Source: Erythroxylum novogranatense (taxonomy: Eukaryota; Streptophyta; Magnoliopsida; Malpighiales; Erythroxylaceae). Taken from it: 64,000 nt of DNA. Position numbers and translations under genes: made by a program. Numbering within the stretch: position 1 is the stretch's first letter; each line of letters opens with the position of its first letter. The notes beneath the pieces are model-generated. The model saw only the letters and a list, made by a program, of their open reading frames with translations, did no database searches and was not told the DNA's origin. This document shows positions 46,863 to 60,748 of the stretch, one piece after another. Location of the stretch: NCBI GenBank assembly GCA_029891385.1, contig CM057233.1:54452063-54516062 (forward strand), read 5' to 3'.

Positions 46863-48090
46863 CAGAGCATTAAGTGAGGGACAAAGAGGAAACGTATGAC
46901 CAGTAACTTTCCATTGGCAAGGTGGGCAGTGAGTGATGACCGACAAGAGTAGTCTGCCGCATGTTTCAAATATTAAATTCAAAGTACGATTTTTCTACCA
47001 ACGGTAGTTGTTGCCATAGCTAGTTAATACATTTAGGTGGCAGTTGCTTATGCCGTGGCATTAGATTCACATAAAACATATTTCTTTATTTGATTGGTAT
47101 ATAATTTTAACATCTTTTGTTCTCTAACAATATAAATAATTAATTATTTCAATTTCATGAACGATTTTGACATTCCCATTTCATTTTCAAAGAGTAACAT
47201 TGTACATTTCAATATATTACAATTTAAATGTTGATTGTTTAACCAAATAAATGCAAATACACATTAATTATGAGATGTTCTTTCTTCACGTTGATTTATT
47301 CTTTTTATTCAATAGGAGTTTTCTTAAGTTAAAGGAAATTAATTTATGTAAAATTTGTATAACAGAAATTTTTTAAAATTAATGATTATTTTTGCATACA
47401 ACGACTCAATAACATTTGCATTATTCCAAGATTCTATGGAATAAACATTACTCAGAAAACTAAAACATACTATCAAAGGAGTTGAATTATACTAAGCGAT
47501 GTGTTTTATTTATTGCCAAACTGCTATGAGTTTAATTCATTATTAATTTTCAGAGAAGAAGACTTCAATCTCTTTCCTAGTTTTATTTATTGTTTTAAAT
47601 TATTTAAAATAATTTGTTGTATTAAAATATATTGAATTTATGTCAAATTATTTTAATATTAACTGACTATTAATTATATAATAAAGTATGTTTACCATTA
47701 TAACTTACATTTTAATAGTAAACTTTATTAAAATTATTACAGAATTATTTTTAACACCATAAGATGCTTTTTTTAAATAATCTCAAATAAAATTATTTTT
47801 AAAACCGCTTAAGACTTTAAGATAATTTTTTTAAATCTTTTTGTCTTTATCTTTATTATCATAATACGGTACACACTTGCTCTGGGTACTATTTTATGTT
47901 CATAGTTATAAGAATTTGATTTAAGCCATAGAAATATCTTTATTACCATAAGACACGAGACATGCTATTTGGTTACTTGTATAACTGATTCGCAAAGTAC
48001 AGTCCAATTAAGTGCATCTCTAAAAAGAATGTGTTGTGGTATGTTAACTCAAGTACTTGTATCGAATTCTACGTTACTTTTAATAGGAAT
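46863..48090. other. AT-rich unassigned sequence
   Basis: No gene or clear repeat was recognised. It is probably degraded copia interior, since copia pol lies on its left and a copia-like LTR on its right. Confidence 0.4.
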
Positions 48091-48099
48091 CATTTTTGT

Positions 48100-48462
48100 T
48101 GAGAAAAATTGGGGCTTGGATAGAGATGAGTCGCAATTAAAATGAAACTGAAAATATTACAAATAAAATAAACACAAATTTTACGGGAAAAATTTCTAAA
48201 TTACGGTAAAAAGCATGGACAAGGATAGAAGAATTTTAATATTAAAAAATTGGAGAATCACAAGAAGAAAAATTAGACTCAGAAAAATATACAGAACATT
48301 TTTGTATCTCTCTCTATTTTTTTCACTCTCTTACCTCACGTCACTCTTTTTATACTTGTTGAGTGTTTATTCATGCTACTCCTGCCTTTTTATAGGCAAG
48401 AGTGCCTTATATGAATGGTTGACAAAATGGCCAGCTACTCTATCCTTACTAGGCATGGTAGG
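48100..48462 (-). mobile_element. copia LTR relic, target of the chromovirus
   Basis: The sequence contains gggaaaaatttctaaattac ggtaaaaag and, further on, tctttttatacttg and ctttttataggcaag TATA-like boxes, a layout common in copia LTRs read on the minus strand. It is interrupted at gtagg (48458-48462) by the chromovirus and resumes at 63971. Boundaries are not fixed. Confidence 0.45.
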
Positions 48463-49349
48463 TGATACAAAGTCACCTTAGGACTTAAACTTTCATCGAA
48501 GTTGATCGCTAACACCCTTTTGTACGACAGTCTTACTTAGGTTTACTTAAGCAAGACTTTAGCCTTTAACGACCCTTGAAGTGTTTACCTCGCACACTCG
48601 AAAAAACAATGCTACAAAAGTAATAAGAAAGCAAAGACAACAAGGAAACAAGAGAGATACAGTAAAACCAACCTTCATATACTTTCTCGCTCTGCCCGAA
48701 TGAGGAGAGCAAAGCTTGAATAAACTATATATAGGTACTCTAACTTAAAAGTCAAGTTATATTCAGAATCCCACTTAAACTAAATTGCCTAAGATCATGC
48801 TAAGTTCACGTCTATCTCTATTAGATTACATCACATGGACCAAATGGATGATAATTCCATCCAAATAGGACTCTAATTGATAAGATAGAAATCTACATTC
48901 AAATAGGAAACTAGCATTCATATCCTTGAAAATCTCTACTATCTTCAGATGTTGAGTTCCACTGCAACTCTAACTCCTAGTTGTCGCCACATCATCTAAA
49001 ATCTTCCCACGATCTCTATCAGCTGATGATGCAGTGTGATCTTACTGAAGCCCATATAGCACACTGGCCTGATCCAATGCTACCCATAACAAGTTTGCTA
49101 GTCATGGTTTATTCATTCGAGCATGGGCTAAGTCCTTAGTCTATCAAGTTCTTATTCTGGGTCGAATCAATCTTTACAAGGTTTAAGACTCTACCAAAAT
49201 TTGCACCAAGTTCGATCCCACTTGCCCATGTTTGTCTTAGCATTTTCGCATGCCTTCCTCATGTGTGTAATCTAGCTAACCTTCCTCCTTCGACGCATCG
49301 TGATGGTCGCTGAAAAATGTTCTGAAGTTTAAGGATCTAACAAACCACC

Positions 49350-49700
49350 CCGATTAGACGGATGACGCTCTCGTCAAAATAGTCTGAAGGTAGGCATTCA
49401 CCTGGTTCTCGAATTGCCACAAAGTCGTATCTTTCAATCTCATATAGCTTCCATAACAGGTTTACCTTTCAACTAAATCAAGAACTCGATATGTCGATTC
49501 TTCTTGTGTTGACCCATTGTCCACTGATCAAGGATCTTCTCCACCTAATCCTCAAACTGTTTCCTCACAACCGGTGGAGCTCGCTTCAATTAACTTCTAT
49601 TTGGATCTGATGCATCCTTATAGTAAGGCTTGAGAAAACTAACATGAAAAATAGGGTGTACCTTTAGTCGCTAAGGCAATTTCAATCCGTATGTCATGTT
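49350..49700 (-). pseudogene. chromodomain-like end of the old chromovirus
   Basis: The minus strand reads VHPIFHVSFLKPYYKDASDP, then RAPPVVRKQFED, then EKILDQWTMGQHKKNRHIEF, the integrase tail followed by the chromodomain start (ILD...EFLVKWKGKP pattern, here ...LKGKPVMEA). Several stops follow. The LTR begins at 49342 after the purine-rich aatcggggtggttt tract. Confidence 0.7.
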
Positions 49701-49899
49701 CCCCACTTCGTGTAGCATTTCAAACGATCCATCGTAATTCGACACCAAACCCCTATGAACTTACTTACTCAAGATCTTTTTCCAAATCTGTGGGGTTAGT
49801 TTCAAAAAATATAAAGATCTACTTGCTTGTTCATTCGTTGAGAAGTTTTTCGAAGATTGTCCTTCGCCTCATCTAACAATTCTTTCTTCTCTATCGCAA

Positions 49900-50620
49900 A
49901 CTTATGTGCTGCAGGACATTTGCCACCTATCCTTTATTGAGCAATCTTTAGTTGTGTGAGAGGTTATTGTCCTAATACAATCTCAAACGGGCTTTTCTCT
50001 ATAGTCGGATATCTATGCAAGTTATAACAAAACTGTACGGTATCAAGTAAACTCAACCAGTTATGTTGATTTGCACTTACATAATGCTATAGGTACTCCT
50101 CCAATAAACCGTTGATTCTTTCTGTTTGGCCATTTGTTTATGGGTGATTTGTCGTTGAAAACTTCAAATTGCAACCCATCATATTAAAAAGGGATTTCTA
50201 GAATCGGCCTGCAAATCTAGCATCTTGGTCGCTCATAATATCCGCTAGAACTCTGAAATACTTGACTACGTTCTTGTAGAACAATTCGGCCGCAACATCT
50301 GAGGGATAAGACATAAGAGTTGGCACGAAGATTGCATACTTGGAGCATCTATCAATCAATACCATGATTGATGACATATCGTCCACCTTTGGAAACCCAC
50401 TAATGAAATCCACGGAAACTGACATCCACGTTCTCTCGGGGATAGATAAGGGTTGTAACAAACCAAATTCCTTCTTTCTCTCCAGTTTATCCAACTAACA
50501 AATGAGGCACTTCTCGACGTAACATTCCATATCATTCTCCATCTTCGGCCAAAAATAGGAACAAGATAGGAATGTTAGCATCTGTTGGACTCTTGGGTGA
50601 CCAGCCCACTATGAGTCATG
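49900..50620 (-). pseudogene. integrase of the old chromovirus
   Basis: The minus frame 50198-50494 reads DKLERKKEFGLLQPLSIPER, then SVSVDFISGFPKVDDMSSIM, then LIDRCSKYAIFVP and DIMSDQDARF, keeping the first two catalytic Asp positions. A CLIC phrase upstream belongs to the HHCC finger. The Glu block and the finger are in other frames. Confidence 0.85.
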
Positions 50621-50855
50621 AGTCTCCTTCAATAACTGTTTCCACAATCCACCAAAGCTTAGCATATATACTTGAATACTCTTAGTCATCAAAAGCTCAA
50701 CATCGTCAAGCCAAAATTTATGTACAACTCCTTCCTTGACTTGAGAAATCAACTTATAGTATATGGTGTCTATTGGAACTACCACCTTAATTTGCTCCAA
50801 TAGGTTGGACTCCACCATTGTGACTGAATAAAGGGTTGCAAAACCTCCCTCTTAC

Positions 50856-51450
50856 TTAAGGCATCTGCCACGTTGTTGTACCTCCCTGGTTTATTCTCCT
50901 ACACAAAGTCATATTTAGCAAGAAACTCCTTCCACCAGGCTTGTTTTGCAGACTTCTTTTGGGTCTTGAAAAATATGTTAGTAACATTATTCGTTCGGAC
51001 AATGAACTTGGTTCCCAACAAATATACTCGCCATGTTTCAAGGCAATGCACCATGTAAACATCTCTTTCTCACATTTTGAGTAACGTTGTTTCGCATCAT
51101 TGAACTTTCGACTCTCAAATGATACCAAATGACCCTCTTGTATAAGGAATCCGCCAATGACTTTGTTCGAAGCATCAGTATGTACCTCAAATGGAAGATC
51201 AAACATGAGCAGATTCAACACAAGTTTAGTTAAGATAGCAATTTTAAGTTTCTGGAATGCCTCATCACATGCACTTGACTAACACCACTCTTGTTTTTTT
51301 TTCAATAAGTTCGTCAATAACGTCGCTTTCTTATAGTATCCCACAATGAAAAACTACCTATAGTAGTTCATCAAGTTGAGAAAACCCCGCAATTCTCTTA
51401 CTGTCATGGGAGCCTACTACTCAACTATCACTTTCACCTTTCTCGGATCC
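50856..51450 (-). pseudogene. RT tail and RNase H of the old chromovirus
   Basis: Next to the insertion junction the minus strand reads KMDPRKVK, then APMTVRELRGFLNLM, the usual RT thumb phrases. RNase H follows at 50856-51221: FEVHTDASNKVIGGFLIQEG, FESRKFNDAKQRYSKCEKEM and FTWCIALKHGE. It is collinear with the RT core at 60749 once the LARD-like element is ignored. Confidence 0.88.
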
Positions 51451-51455
51451 ATCTT

Positions 51456-54400
51456 TGTAGCACCCCAACTCCCGCGAGACCCGAACCCGACATCTACAGT
51501 GATATCCGAGTCCGTGACCCGCGAGGGCGGCATGCTAAAGCAGACATTACCTTTTTTTTTTAAAACTCATTATTGCACTTTACTTTTTCAAAACAGTTAA
51601 ACGCGCGGAAATCAATAAACACTTTGGGCCGACTTATCATAAAAACATTTTTAATTACCAAACACTCTCAGTCACTAATTAGCACTCAATGGTGCTTAAT
51701 CAGTACATAAACAGAAAGGCATGACCCAATTGGGTTCCAATGCGATTTCTGAACACATTTCAGTAATCACAAACACAATACACTTTTTTTCATTTATTAA
51801 GCTAGGGCCCACTGAACAAAACATTATACTAATGCAGATGTGACGACACTGATCCCGACCCGATACTCTGCCTTGCTAGCGGTAGACATACTCCCGTGTG
51901 TCTAACGAGGTACTCTTCACTTCCTGAAAAATAGATGCAATGTTGGGTGAGTTTGCGAACTCAGTGAGAAACCATCATCGATGGTTCACCCAACTCATGC
52001 ATTCACAATTCATATACACTTGAATCACATATTCACACTTTCATATATTCACATGCATTCGGTTTCACTTTCACACAGTTCACTTTAAATAATTTACATA
52101 TGCATTATGCATGCGACACTTTCAGATTCATTTCATTGTTGTGACCGAGCGCATCGTAAATCAAGAATCACATTTTGGCAAGTAGGAGGCCCTTTGGGTA
52201 TGCACTATCGCCCACTCGCGATAGGGATAGGAGAGCCCACTGGTATGCACTAATCCCTTTCACATAATAGGACCCCACACCCCACCCGTAGGTGTTTGCG
52301 AGTTTCTTGCGGCGTGTGTTCTTGGGTTTTACCGCCAAGCGTCCTCAAATATACTGATGGCGTCTCGGGTCAACAACTATCATTATCGATCATTTAATTA
52401 TGCATGAATGCACATGTCACTTTCAATTTCCAATTATTGCATTTCTATTTCCAATTTCAATTAATTACTATTTCCGATCATTTCCCAATGTCCTCGGACT
52501 TTTAGTCTGGTATTTCATTCCTATGCATTACATTTCATTTCATTAACACATTTACAATCCAATTTACTCATGCATTTACACATACTTTTTCACATTTGCA
52601 CTTCAATATCACAATCCAATATTTCGAACACCCATGGTTCGAAATCAATCAAATCACTCAATCACATATATCCATCCTTGCTTCCTCATGGCAATAAATG
52701 CATATAATTAATAAACACATAAGGTTGAGAAACCAACTAGGTTACTCACTTGCACTTCCGAGCTACAGCCTGGAAGTCCCAATATCGTCCGTGGAGTGTC
52801 GATCCATCGGAACCTCTATGTCAATTCAAATAATTCATATTACCATTTTGGCCAATATCAATTCAATAATACATATTTAACAAATACGATAAATACTATA
52901 CATGTTATGACATTCCCAATCCAATTCCCAATTCCTCAATTTGATCACTCTCTTACTAATCCATAACACTTTCAATTATAATAAACCAATTTACCAATTT
53001 CCATAGTCTATAATCACATTTCAATTAAAATCATATTCACTAATCATTTGTCATTCGATCCCGATAATCATCGATTCAAATTCAATTTCCATTCTTACCA
53101 GTTCAATATTCGTAGTCTCCAAATTCCAATTAATTTCTAGAAACCAATTATTTGAAATCAACCTTAAACCCATTACTTGTAACAATCACCTTATAATCCT
53201 TTAATCATTTATCCCAAATTGCAATTCCTAGTCTCAGAAATTCAATTAATCCATAACCAATCCATTAAGAATAAATCCCAAAATTCTTCAATTCAAAACC
53301 TCACAATCTCATATTCAAAATTAATCCCCTTACATGACGTACATTTCCCCCCGCATGGCGGCGTATAATGTTGTTCGTCGCGACGTCTACTTTCGTCATG
53401 ACGTGCGAACCAAGTCTGCTTCGCCATGCATCATGACTCCGCTTCGTCACAAGGCGTCGTCGATACTCGCTTTCGTCGCAGACACAAATTACATATTTAT
53501 TATTCGTCGCGACGTGCACACTAAGGGGGCTCGCCGCGGCGTGTTCATCACACGTCGCGACGTGCAAACCCAGAAACTCGTCCGAAACTCAGAAATTTCG
53601 CAGATCCTCTGATATAAATCATCCCAAATCCATTCTAAACACTCTCAATCGGTTTTAAACCTTAAACCCAACTTATTTCTATCCTCAAAACATCATTTAA
53701 CTCATTTTCATCAAAACCCAAATCAAACTCTCACAAACCCTATCGTCGATGCTTTCAAATTCTCTAAACAATTTCTCATTCAAATCAATAATCAAACGAA
53801 ACGATTTTAACTCATAAACATATAGAAACTTACTTGATTAAGTTATCAATCCGTTAAGAATCCTTCAAGCAACTCCAAATCCACGATTTCTCACACCCAC
53901 GACCGTCGAAGAAGCGAAGAGAAATGAAGAAATAAGCTTACCTTAAGCTTATACATATATATATATGAGATCCTCCACTTCATGTCCAATTCTTGTGGTC
54001 TAACACGTCCGATTCTTATTCTATTTTACTCCCAATTTCGCTTACTCATAACCAAAATTCCCAAAATCATAATTCAATTTATTTCATATTATTTGTCAAT
54101 CAATCTCGGACCGGAATCACATTAATCAATCCATTTAGCCAAATTTTCCGGTCCGATCCAAAACTCTAAAATTTCTGAAAATTCTCATAAATTCACAAAA
54201 TTAGAAAATGCTCATTCCTATACTCAATTTCCAATTTCCTTTCTATAATCCATTTCATTCCAAGTTCATATTCAAAACCCAATTACACACTTACTAAATA
54301 TCCAATTTTCACAAACCAAATTCTCATATGTACAATTTTGATAAATTCCCAATTGCACAATTAAGCCAATTCTCATCGGACCAATTATAACCAATTTCAC

Positions 54401-54577
54401 AATCAAGTCGGAATTGTCATACATGTATGTACATATATATATATACTTATGCGTCGATAATCATTTATCAATGACTATCAAACGGTAATGCATGTGCAAT
54501 GCAACACTTTACTGTACCAAATCCTAACCCGATCCAAATTACCAATCTACCCGTCACTCCGATAACGGGATGTTACA
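51456..54577 (-). repeat. 3' LTR of the LARD-like element
   Basis: Compared with 57631-60740 it shows scattered substitutions and small indels, clustered in the GC-rich island, so the insertion is young relative to its host element. The shared ORF frame at 52698 and 58854 is a by-product of this duplication. Confidence 0.95.
53376..53562. repeat. array of CGYCRYGRCG palindromes in the left LARD LTR
   Basis: Clear sites are cgtcgcgacg (53376, 53505, 53553), cgtcatgacg (53394) and cgccgcggcg (53532). Degenerate sites lie near 53422, 53445 and 53474. Start spacing is 18, 28, 23, 29, 31, 27 and 21 bp. Confidence 0.75.
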
Positions 54578-57500
54578 ATTCTCCCCTCCTAATAAAAATT
54601 TCGTCCTCGAAATTTCATATACGATTTATCGCCAAGTTAGGGGAGTCTTTTCGATCATTGATTCTCTGATTTCCACTTATTTCACTATACGAATAATTTC
54701 TGTCAAATCTTTCTTAACCCTATATTGCCCTTTTACACACAATTTATCACTTCCAAAATCGATAACACATATCCTAATAACAAATTTCATTTCCCATTTA
54801 CCTGTTATCTCAATCAATACATAGATTGGCCAAGGTGACACATTTAGAAACATTCTCTGTATCGTTGAACATATTGCATCTCTCCAATGCCAATTTCTAA
54901 TCTCATCAGGTTTCAACAGTTTCGGTAATCATTACTTTAATTCATTCTCATCAACTTGAATTTCTTAAACCATATTACTGATTCAAACACCTGTCAATCT
55001 TAACTTAAATCATCCAGGGCCTCTAATTATATTAGGTCCTGATCATTTTACTATCCGAATGAACAACTCCTTTTTAGATATAAAACCTTTCATACACTTT
55101 TTAAATGATATCTCCAATGAAACACAATCTATCTTATCTATGCATCAATCTCATAATCTTATGAACTACAAACCTATATTAGTTTCACGCTGATAACACA
55201 CAATCAACCATATAGGTCAAACATACTCATAATCTTTCAACGTCACATTTTACTTTCATTACACTTTTAATACACTTACAATTCCTTTCATGAGTTTTAC
55301 TCATATTTCCTAATCGATCCACATTACTCATTTTCTTTACACTAATCTATTCACACATTTCTCGATACTATCCACTATTCAAAATTCTCGATTCGGATTA
55401 CGCCATGCTTTCAATACACCTCTGCACACTTGATGTGGAATCCCCAATTGCTAATCGTTCCTTTTAAACTTTACCAACTCGACGGTTTACATATAATCTT
55501 TCATCCAGTTTCATAATCTTATCATCTAATTATTTGCTTCCTTATCAAAATTGAAACATTCAACACATAATCCTTTTCCCAATTTACTCATATAACTTAA
55601 TCACTATTACTTTACAAACGCATATTCATCCAAAACATTTTCTGTACAAATAGAATCTCCAAACTTTTCACAACACTTTCCAATAAACTATTGAAATCTC
55701 CATACACATAGAATCTCTTTACATTTTTCCAATAGATCACATTATCATCTTTACAATTCATTTCATATTATAACACCAATTCAATTGATACGATCAATAC
55801 TCGAATTGAACATTTCTCTAAGTATCTCTTCTTACAATCATTTGTCATACACTTCACATATTTTCTTTTAACACTTTCCTTATCATTTACAGTCAGAAGA
55901 CCTTTACCAATTTTTGGATGTATCCAGTATACAATCAATCCTATTATAACTCCAAATTCTTTATATACTAATCCCTTTACAATTTCACATTTATCACTGC
56001 CTCTATTTGCATTTAATCTCCCAATACCATGTTCGAATAATAATAATTCATCCACTAATTATTCTACCAAGATCAAATTCACTCTTATAAAACTTACATG
56101 TCAAACAATTTCTTCAACTGTGCCAATTTCTCTTATTCACTTGTTCAAATGTATTCAATCGATCATCATCCACTTTGAACACAATTTAAACATTTCACTC
56201 TAAACACAAGTAAGATATGTTGCTCTTCAGTAGCATAATGACTCTTCATATCAATAATCAATTTATATCACTTCCTAATTATCGGTTGTCTCCAATGAGG
56301 AACAAATTTTCTCACGATCTTTCTCCATTTCATCAAATATATTTTGACACACATTCTTTTACACTGGATTCTCCACATATTTCAATTTATTCACTATCAT
56401 TTCAAACAAAATTTTCAAAATCACTTTATACTTTCTGATATTCACACAAAATATATCTGACCCGATATTCTCCTCAAATCACAACTGATATCCTTTTACT
56501 GTTCAATACTCCTATTACACAATCAAACTCTTTACATTATCGTAACACATACTTTCTTAATAACTTATTCTTTTTTTCCTCTCCTAAAAGCGACTTTTCA
56601 TTTATTTCACATTTTTTTTCTCCAATTTGTCCTTTCATTTCTAAACTTTTCAATTTTAATCATCTAATCAACTTAATTCCATTCAGGGAAATTCTTCTTT
56701 CAATTCCTAATCATCAACCGTCGTCACATTTCTTATCGATTTCAATTATTCACAATGTCCTGTGACGATCAATCTATACCATAATCCACATAACCAAAGC
56801 ATCTCTTTTTGATACCGTTCATTGAGGTACATACCATTTACAGTATTACAAATCTCAATTCATTTCCAAATATCACTATAAACACTTTTGGTTCTTACTC
56901 TATCTCACATGAACTTTTAACTATTTGACTTGGCGGTTATCCACTAATGCACCAATTGATTTCGATATCATTTCCATTTATCGTGTGCATTCGCATAGGC
57001 AAATCCACGACCTTAACAACTTTTTACTTTTCTTCTCTCAATACTATTTTCTCTCATTTCGATCCTTTCATCATTTTGTTTTACGAACCACACTCAAATC
57101 AGTATCACAAATATACATTCATTGTTGCTTTCTCACTTAATATATTCAAATTCTAGGTCATAGACCTCCAATCATAACTCCATCACGCTTCACCGCACCT
57201 GACTCGATCATAAAATATTTTATTTGCCATCTTTCACATATCTCTATATTTCTTCTATCACTTCACAACTACACATATACAATTCACATCTACTTCCCAT
57301 TCATGATTTTTTTTCCACTATCACTCTAATGTCGTATTTCATAATCGCCTATCAATACCAATACACTAAATCTCCAATCATCATATCGCATCAGTATACT
57401 TGTTCTTTTCTTTGATTTCTACAATTTTCATTTATCACATTTTCCCATATCGTCTTTTCCTCACTATTTCTAACCACTTAAATCACTAGTACAGCTCATG

Positions 57501-57630
57501 TATGAGACTCATATGCTAGGCGGGATCGATCGTCATTATCTCGCCGAGACATAACTTATATGCATGCACTTTGACACATTTGTCTCGGAATGCCCATGTA
57601 AGATTGTACTACGGGCTTTGATACCACAAA
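54578..57630 (-). other. non-coding interior of the LARD-like element
   Basis: About 3 kb of C/T/A-rich sequence on the plus strand (purine-rich in the element's sense). The longest sense-strand frames (54677-54916, 79 aa; 55768-56055, 95 aa) resemble no gag, protease or envelope domain. Only the tRNA-primer and polypurine ends are recognisable. Any packaging or dimerisation signal would lie near 57400-57610. Confidence 0.8.
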
Positions 57631-60600
57631 TGTAGCACTGAACTCCATGAGACCCGAACCCGACATCTACAAAGTGACATCCGAGTCCGTGACCATGAGG
57701 GCTGCATGCTAAAGCAGACATTACCTTTTTTTAAAACTCATTATTGCACTTTACTTTTCAAAACAGTTAAGCTGAAATCAATAAACACTTTGGGCGACTT
57801 ATCATAAAAACATTTTTAATTACCAAACACTCTCAATCACTAATTAGCACTCAATGGTGCTTAATCGAGACATAAACGAAAGGCATGACCTAATTGGGTT
57901 CCAATGCGATTTCGAACACATTTCGATAATCACAAACACAATACACTTTTTTCATTTATTAAGCTAGGGCCCATGAACAAAACATTATACTAATGCAGAT
58001 GTGACGACACTGATCCCGACCCGATACTCTGCCTTGCTAGCGGTAGACATACTCCCGTGTGTCTAACGGGGTACTCTTCACTTCCTGAAAAATAGATGCA
58101 ATGTTGGGTGAGTTTATGAACTCAAATAAAACCATCATCGATGGTTCACCCAACTCATGCATTCACAATTCATATATACACCGAATCACATATTCACACT
58201 TTCATATATTCACATGCATTCAGTTTCACTTTCACACAGTTCACTTTAAATAATTTACATATGCATATGCATGCGACACTTCGATTCATTTCATTGTTGT
58301 GACCGAGCGCAATCGTAAATCGGTAATCACATTTTGGCAAGTAGGAGGGCCCTCTGGTATGCACTATCGCCCACTCGCGATAGGGATAGGAGAGCCCACT
58401 GGTATGCACTAATCCTTTCACATAATAGGACCCCACACCCCACCCGTATGTTTGCGGGTTTCTTCATGCGGCGTGTGTTCTTGGGTTTTACCATGGCGTC
58501 CTCAAATATCTGATGGCGTCTCGGTCAACAACTATCATTATCTGATAATTTAATTATGCATGAATGCACATGTCACTTTCAATTTCCAATTATTGCATTT
58601 CTATTTCCAATTTCAATTAATTACTATTTCCGATCATTTCCCAATGTCCTCGGACTTTTAGTCCGATATTTCATTCCTATGCATTACATTTCATTTCATT
58701 AACACATTTACAATCCAATTTACTCATGCATTTACACATACTTATTCACATTTGCACTTCAATATCACAATCCAATATTTCGAACACCCATGGTTCGAAA
58801 TCAATCAAATCACTCAATCACATATATCCATCCTTGCTTCCTCATGGCAATAAATGCATATAATTAATAAACACATAAGGTTGAGAAACCAACTAGGTTA
58901 CTCACCTGCACTTCCGAGCTACAGCCTGGAAGTCCCAATATCGTCCGTGGAGTGTCGATCCATCGGAACCTCTATGTCAATTCAAATAATTCACATTACC
59001 ATTTTGGCCAATATCAATTCAATAATACATATTTAACAAATACGATAAATACTATACATGTTATGACATTCCCAATCCAATTCCCGAATTCCTCAATTTG
59101 ATCACTCTCTTACTAATCCATAACACTTTCAATTATAATAAACCAATTTACCAATTTCCATAGTCTATAATCACATTTCAATTAAAATCATATTCACTAA
59201 TCATTTGTCATTCGATCCAGATAATCATCGATTCAAATTCAATTTCCATTCTTACCAGCTCAATATTCGTAGTCTCCAAATTCCAATTAATTTCTAGAAA
59301 CCAATTATTTGAAATCAACCTTAAACCCATTACTTGTAACAATCACCTTATAATCCTTTAATCATTTATCCCAAATTGCAATTCCTAGTCTCAGAAATTC
59401 AATTAATCCATAACCAATCCATTAAGAATAAATCCCAAAATTCTTCAATTCAAAACCTCACAATCTCATATTCAAAAATTAATCCCCTTCGCATCGACGT
59501 ACATTTCCCCCCTCGCCGCGGCGTATAATCTGCTGCTCGTCGCGACGTCTTGTCTTTTTCGTCATGACGTCTGCGAACCAATCTGCTTTCCACAACATCT
59601 GACTCCGCTCGTCAATCGCGTCAAGGTCCGATACTCTGCTCGTCGCGGCACACAAATTACATATTTATTATTCGTCGCGACGTGCACACTAAGGGGGCTC
59701 GCCGCGGCGTGTTCATCACACGTCGCGACGTGCAAACCCAGAAACTCGTCCGAAACTCAGAAATTTCGCAGATCCTCTGATATAAATCATCCCAAATCCA
59801 TTCTAAACACTCTCAATCAGTTTTAAACCTTAAACCCAACTTATTTCTATCCTCAAACATCATTTAACTCATTTTCATCAAAACCCAAATCAAACTCTCA
59901 CAAACCCTATCGTCGATGCTTTCAAATTCTCTAAACAATTTCTCATTCAAATCAATAATCAAACGAAACGATTTTAACTCATAAACATATAGAAACTTAC
60001 TTGATTAAGTTATCAATCCGTTAAGAATCCTTCAAGCAACTCCAAATCCACGATTTCTCACACCCACGACCGTCGGCGAAGCTTAAGAGAAATGAAGAAA
60101 TAAGCTTACCTTAAGCTTATATATATATATGAGATCCTCCACTTCATGTCCAATTCTTAGGGTCTAACACGTCCGATTCTTATTCTATTTTACTCCCAAT
60201 TTATACTCATAACCAAAATTCCCAAAATCATAATTCAATTTATTTCATATTATTTGTCAATCAATCTCGGACCGGAATCACATTAATCAATCCTTAGCCA
60301 AATTTTCCGGTCCGGATCCAAAACTCTAAAATTTCGAAAAATTCTCATAAATTCACAAAATTAGAAATGCTCATTCCTATACTCAATTTCCAATTTCCTT
60401 TCTCTATAATCCATTTCATTCCAAGTTCATATTCAAAACTCAATTACACACTTACTAAATATCCAATTTTCACAAACCAAATTCTCATATGTACAATTTT
60501 GATAAATTCCCAATTGCACAATTAAGCCAATTCTCATCGGACCAATTATAACCAATTTCACAATCAAGTCGGGAATTGTCATACATGTATGTACATATAT

Positions 60601-60740
60601 ATATACTTATGCAGTCAATAATCATTTATCAATGACTATCAAAACGGTAATGCATGTGCAATGCAACACTTTGCCTGTACCAAATCCTAACCCGATCCAA
60701 ATTACCAATCTACCCGTCACTCCGATAACGGGATGTTACA
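57631..60740 (-). repeat. 5' LTR of the LARD-like element
   Basis: It pairs with 51456-54577. The palindrome island is conserved, with sites at 59490, 59514, 59538, 59560, 59610, 59641, 59673, 59700 and 59721 (spacing 24, 24, 22, 50, 31, 32, 27, 21; one site of the left array is eroded here). Confidence 0.95.
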
Positions 60741-60748
60741 ATCTTGAC

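Larger units (their letters stand above)
51456..60740 (-). mobile_element. LARD-like non-autonomous LTR retrotransposon, 9.3 kb
   Basis: LTRs are 51456-54577 (3122 bp) and 57631-60740 (3110 bp), highly similar and bounded by tgtagcac and ggatgttaca. The target duplication atctt is perfect at 51451-51455 and 60741-60745. The primer-binding site (minus tggtatcaaagcccg, 57612-57626) and the polypurine tract (plus attctcccctcct, 54578-54590) are intact. The 3053-bp interior has no gag or pol. Long LTRs, a non-coding interior and intact cis-signals define the LARD type. Its LTR blocks and the cctcctaataaaaatttcgt phrase next to the polypurine tract match the Tekay-type element at 23824. Confidence 0.95.

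Noticed and set aside
55768..56055. 95-aa sense-strand frame in the LARD interior as a possible gag or accessory gene
   Set aside because: No knuckle, capsid or protease motif. AT-rich low-complexity sequence makes frames of this length unsurprising.
52698..59036. Two nearly identical 60-aa frames at 52698 and 58854
   Set aside because: Conserved only because they lie in the two LTRs of one element. There is no known domain, and they are antisense to the element.
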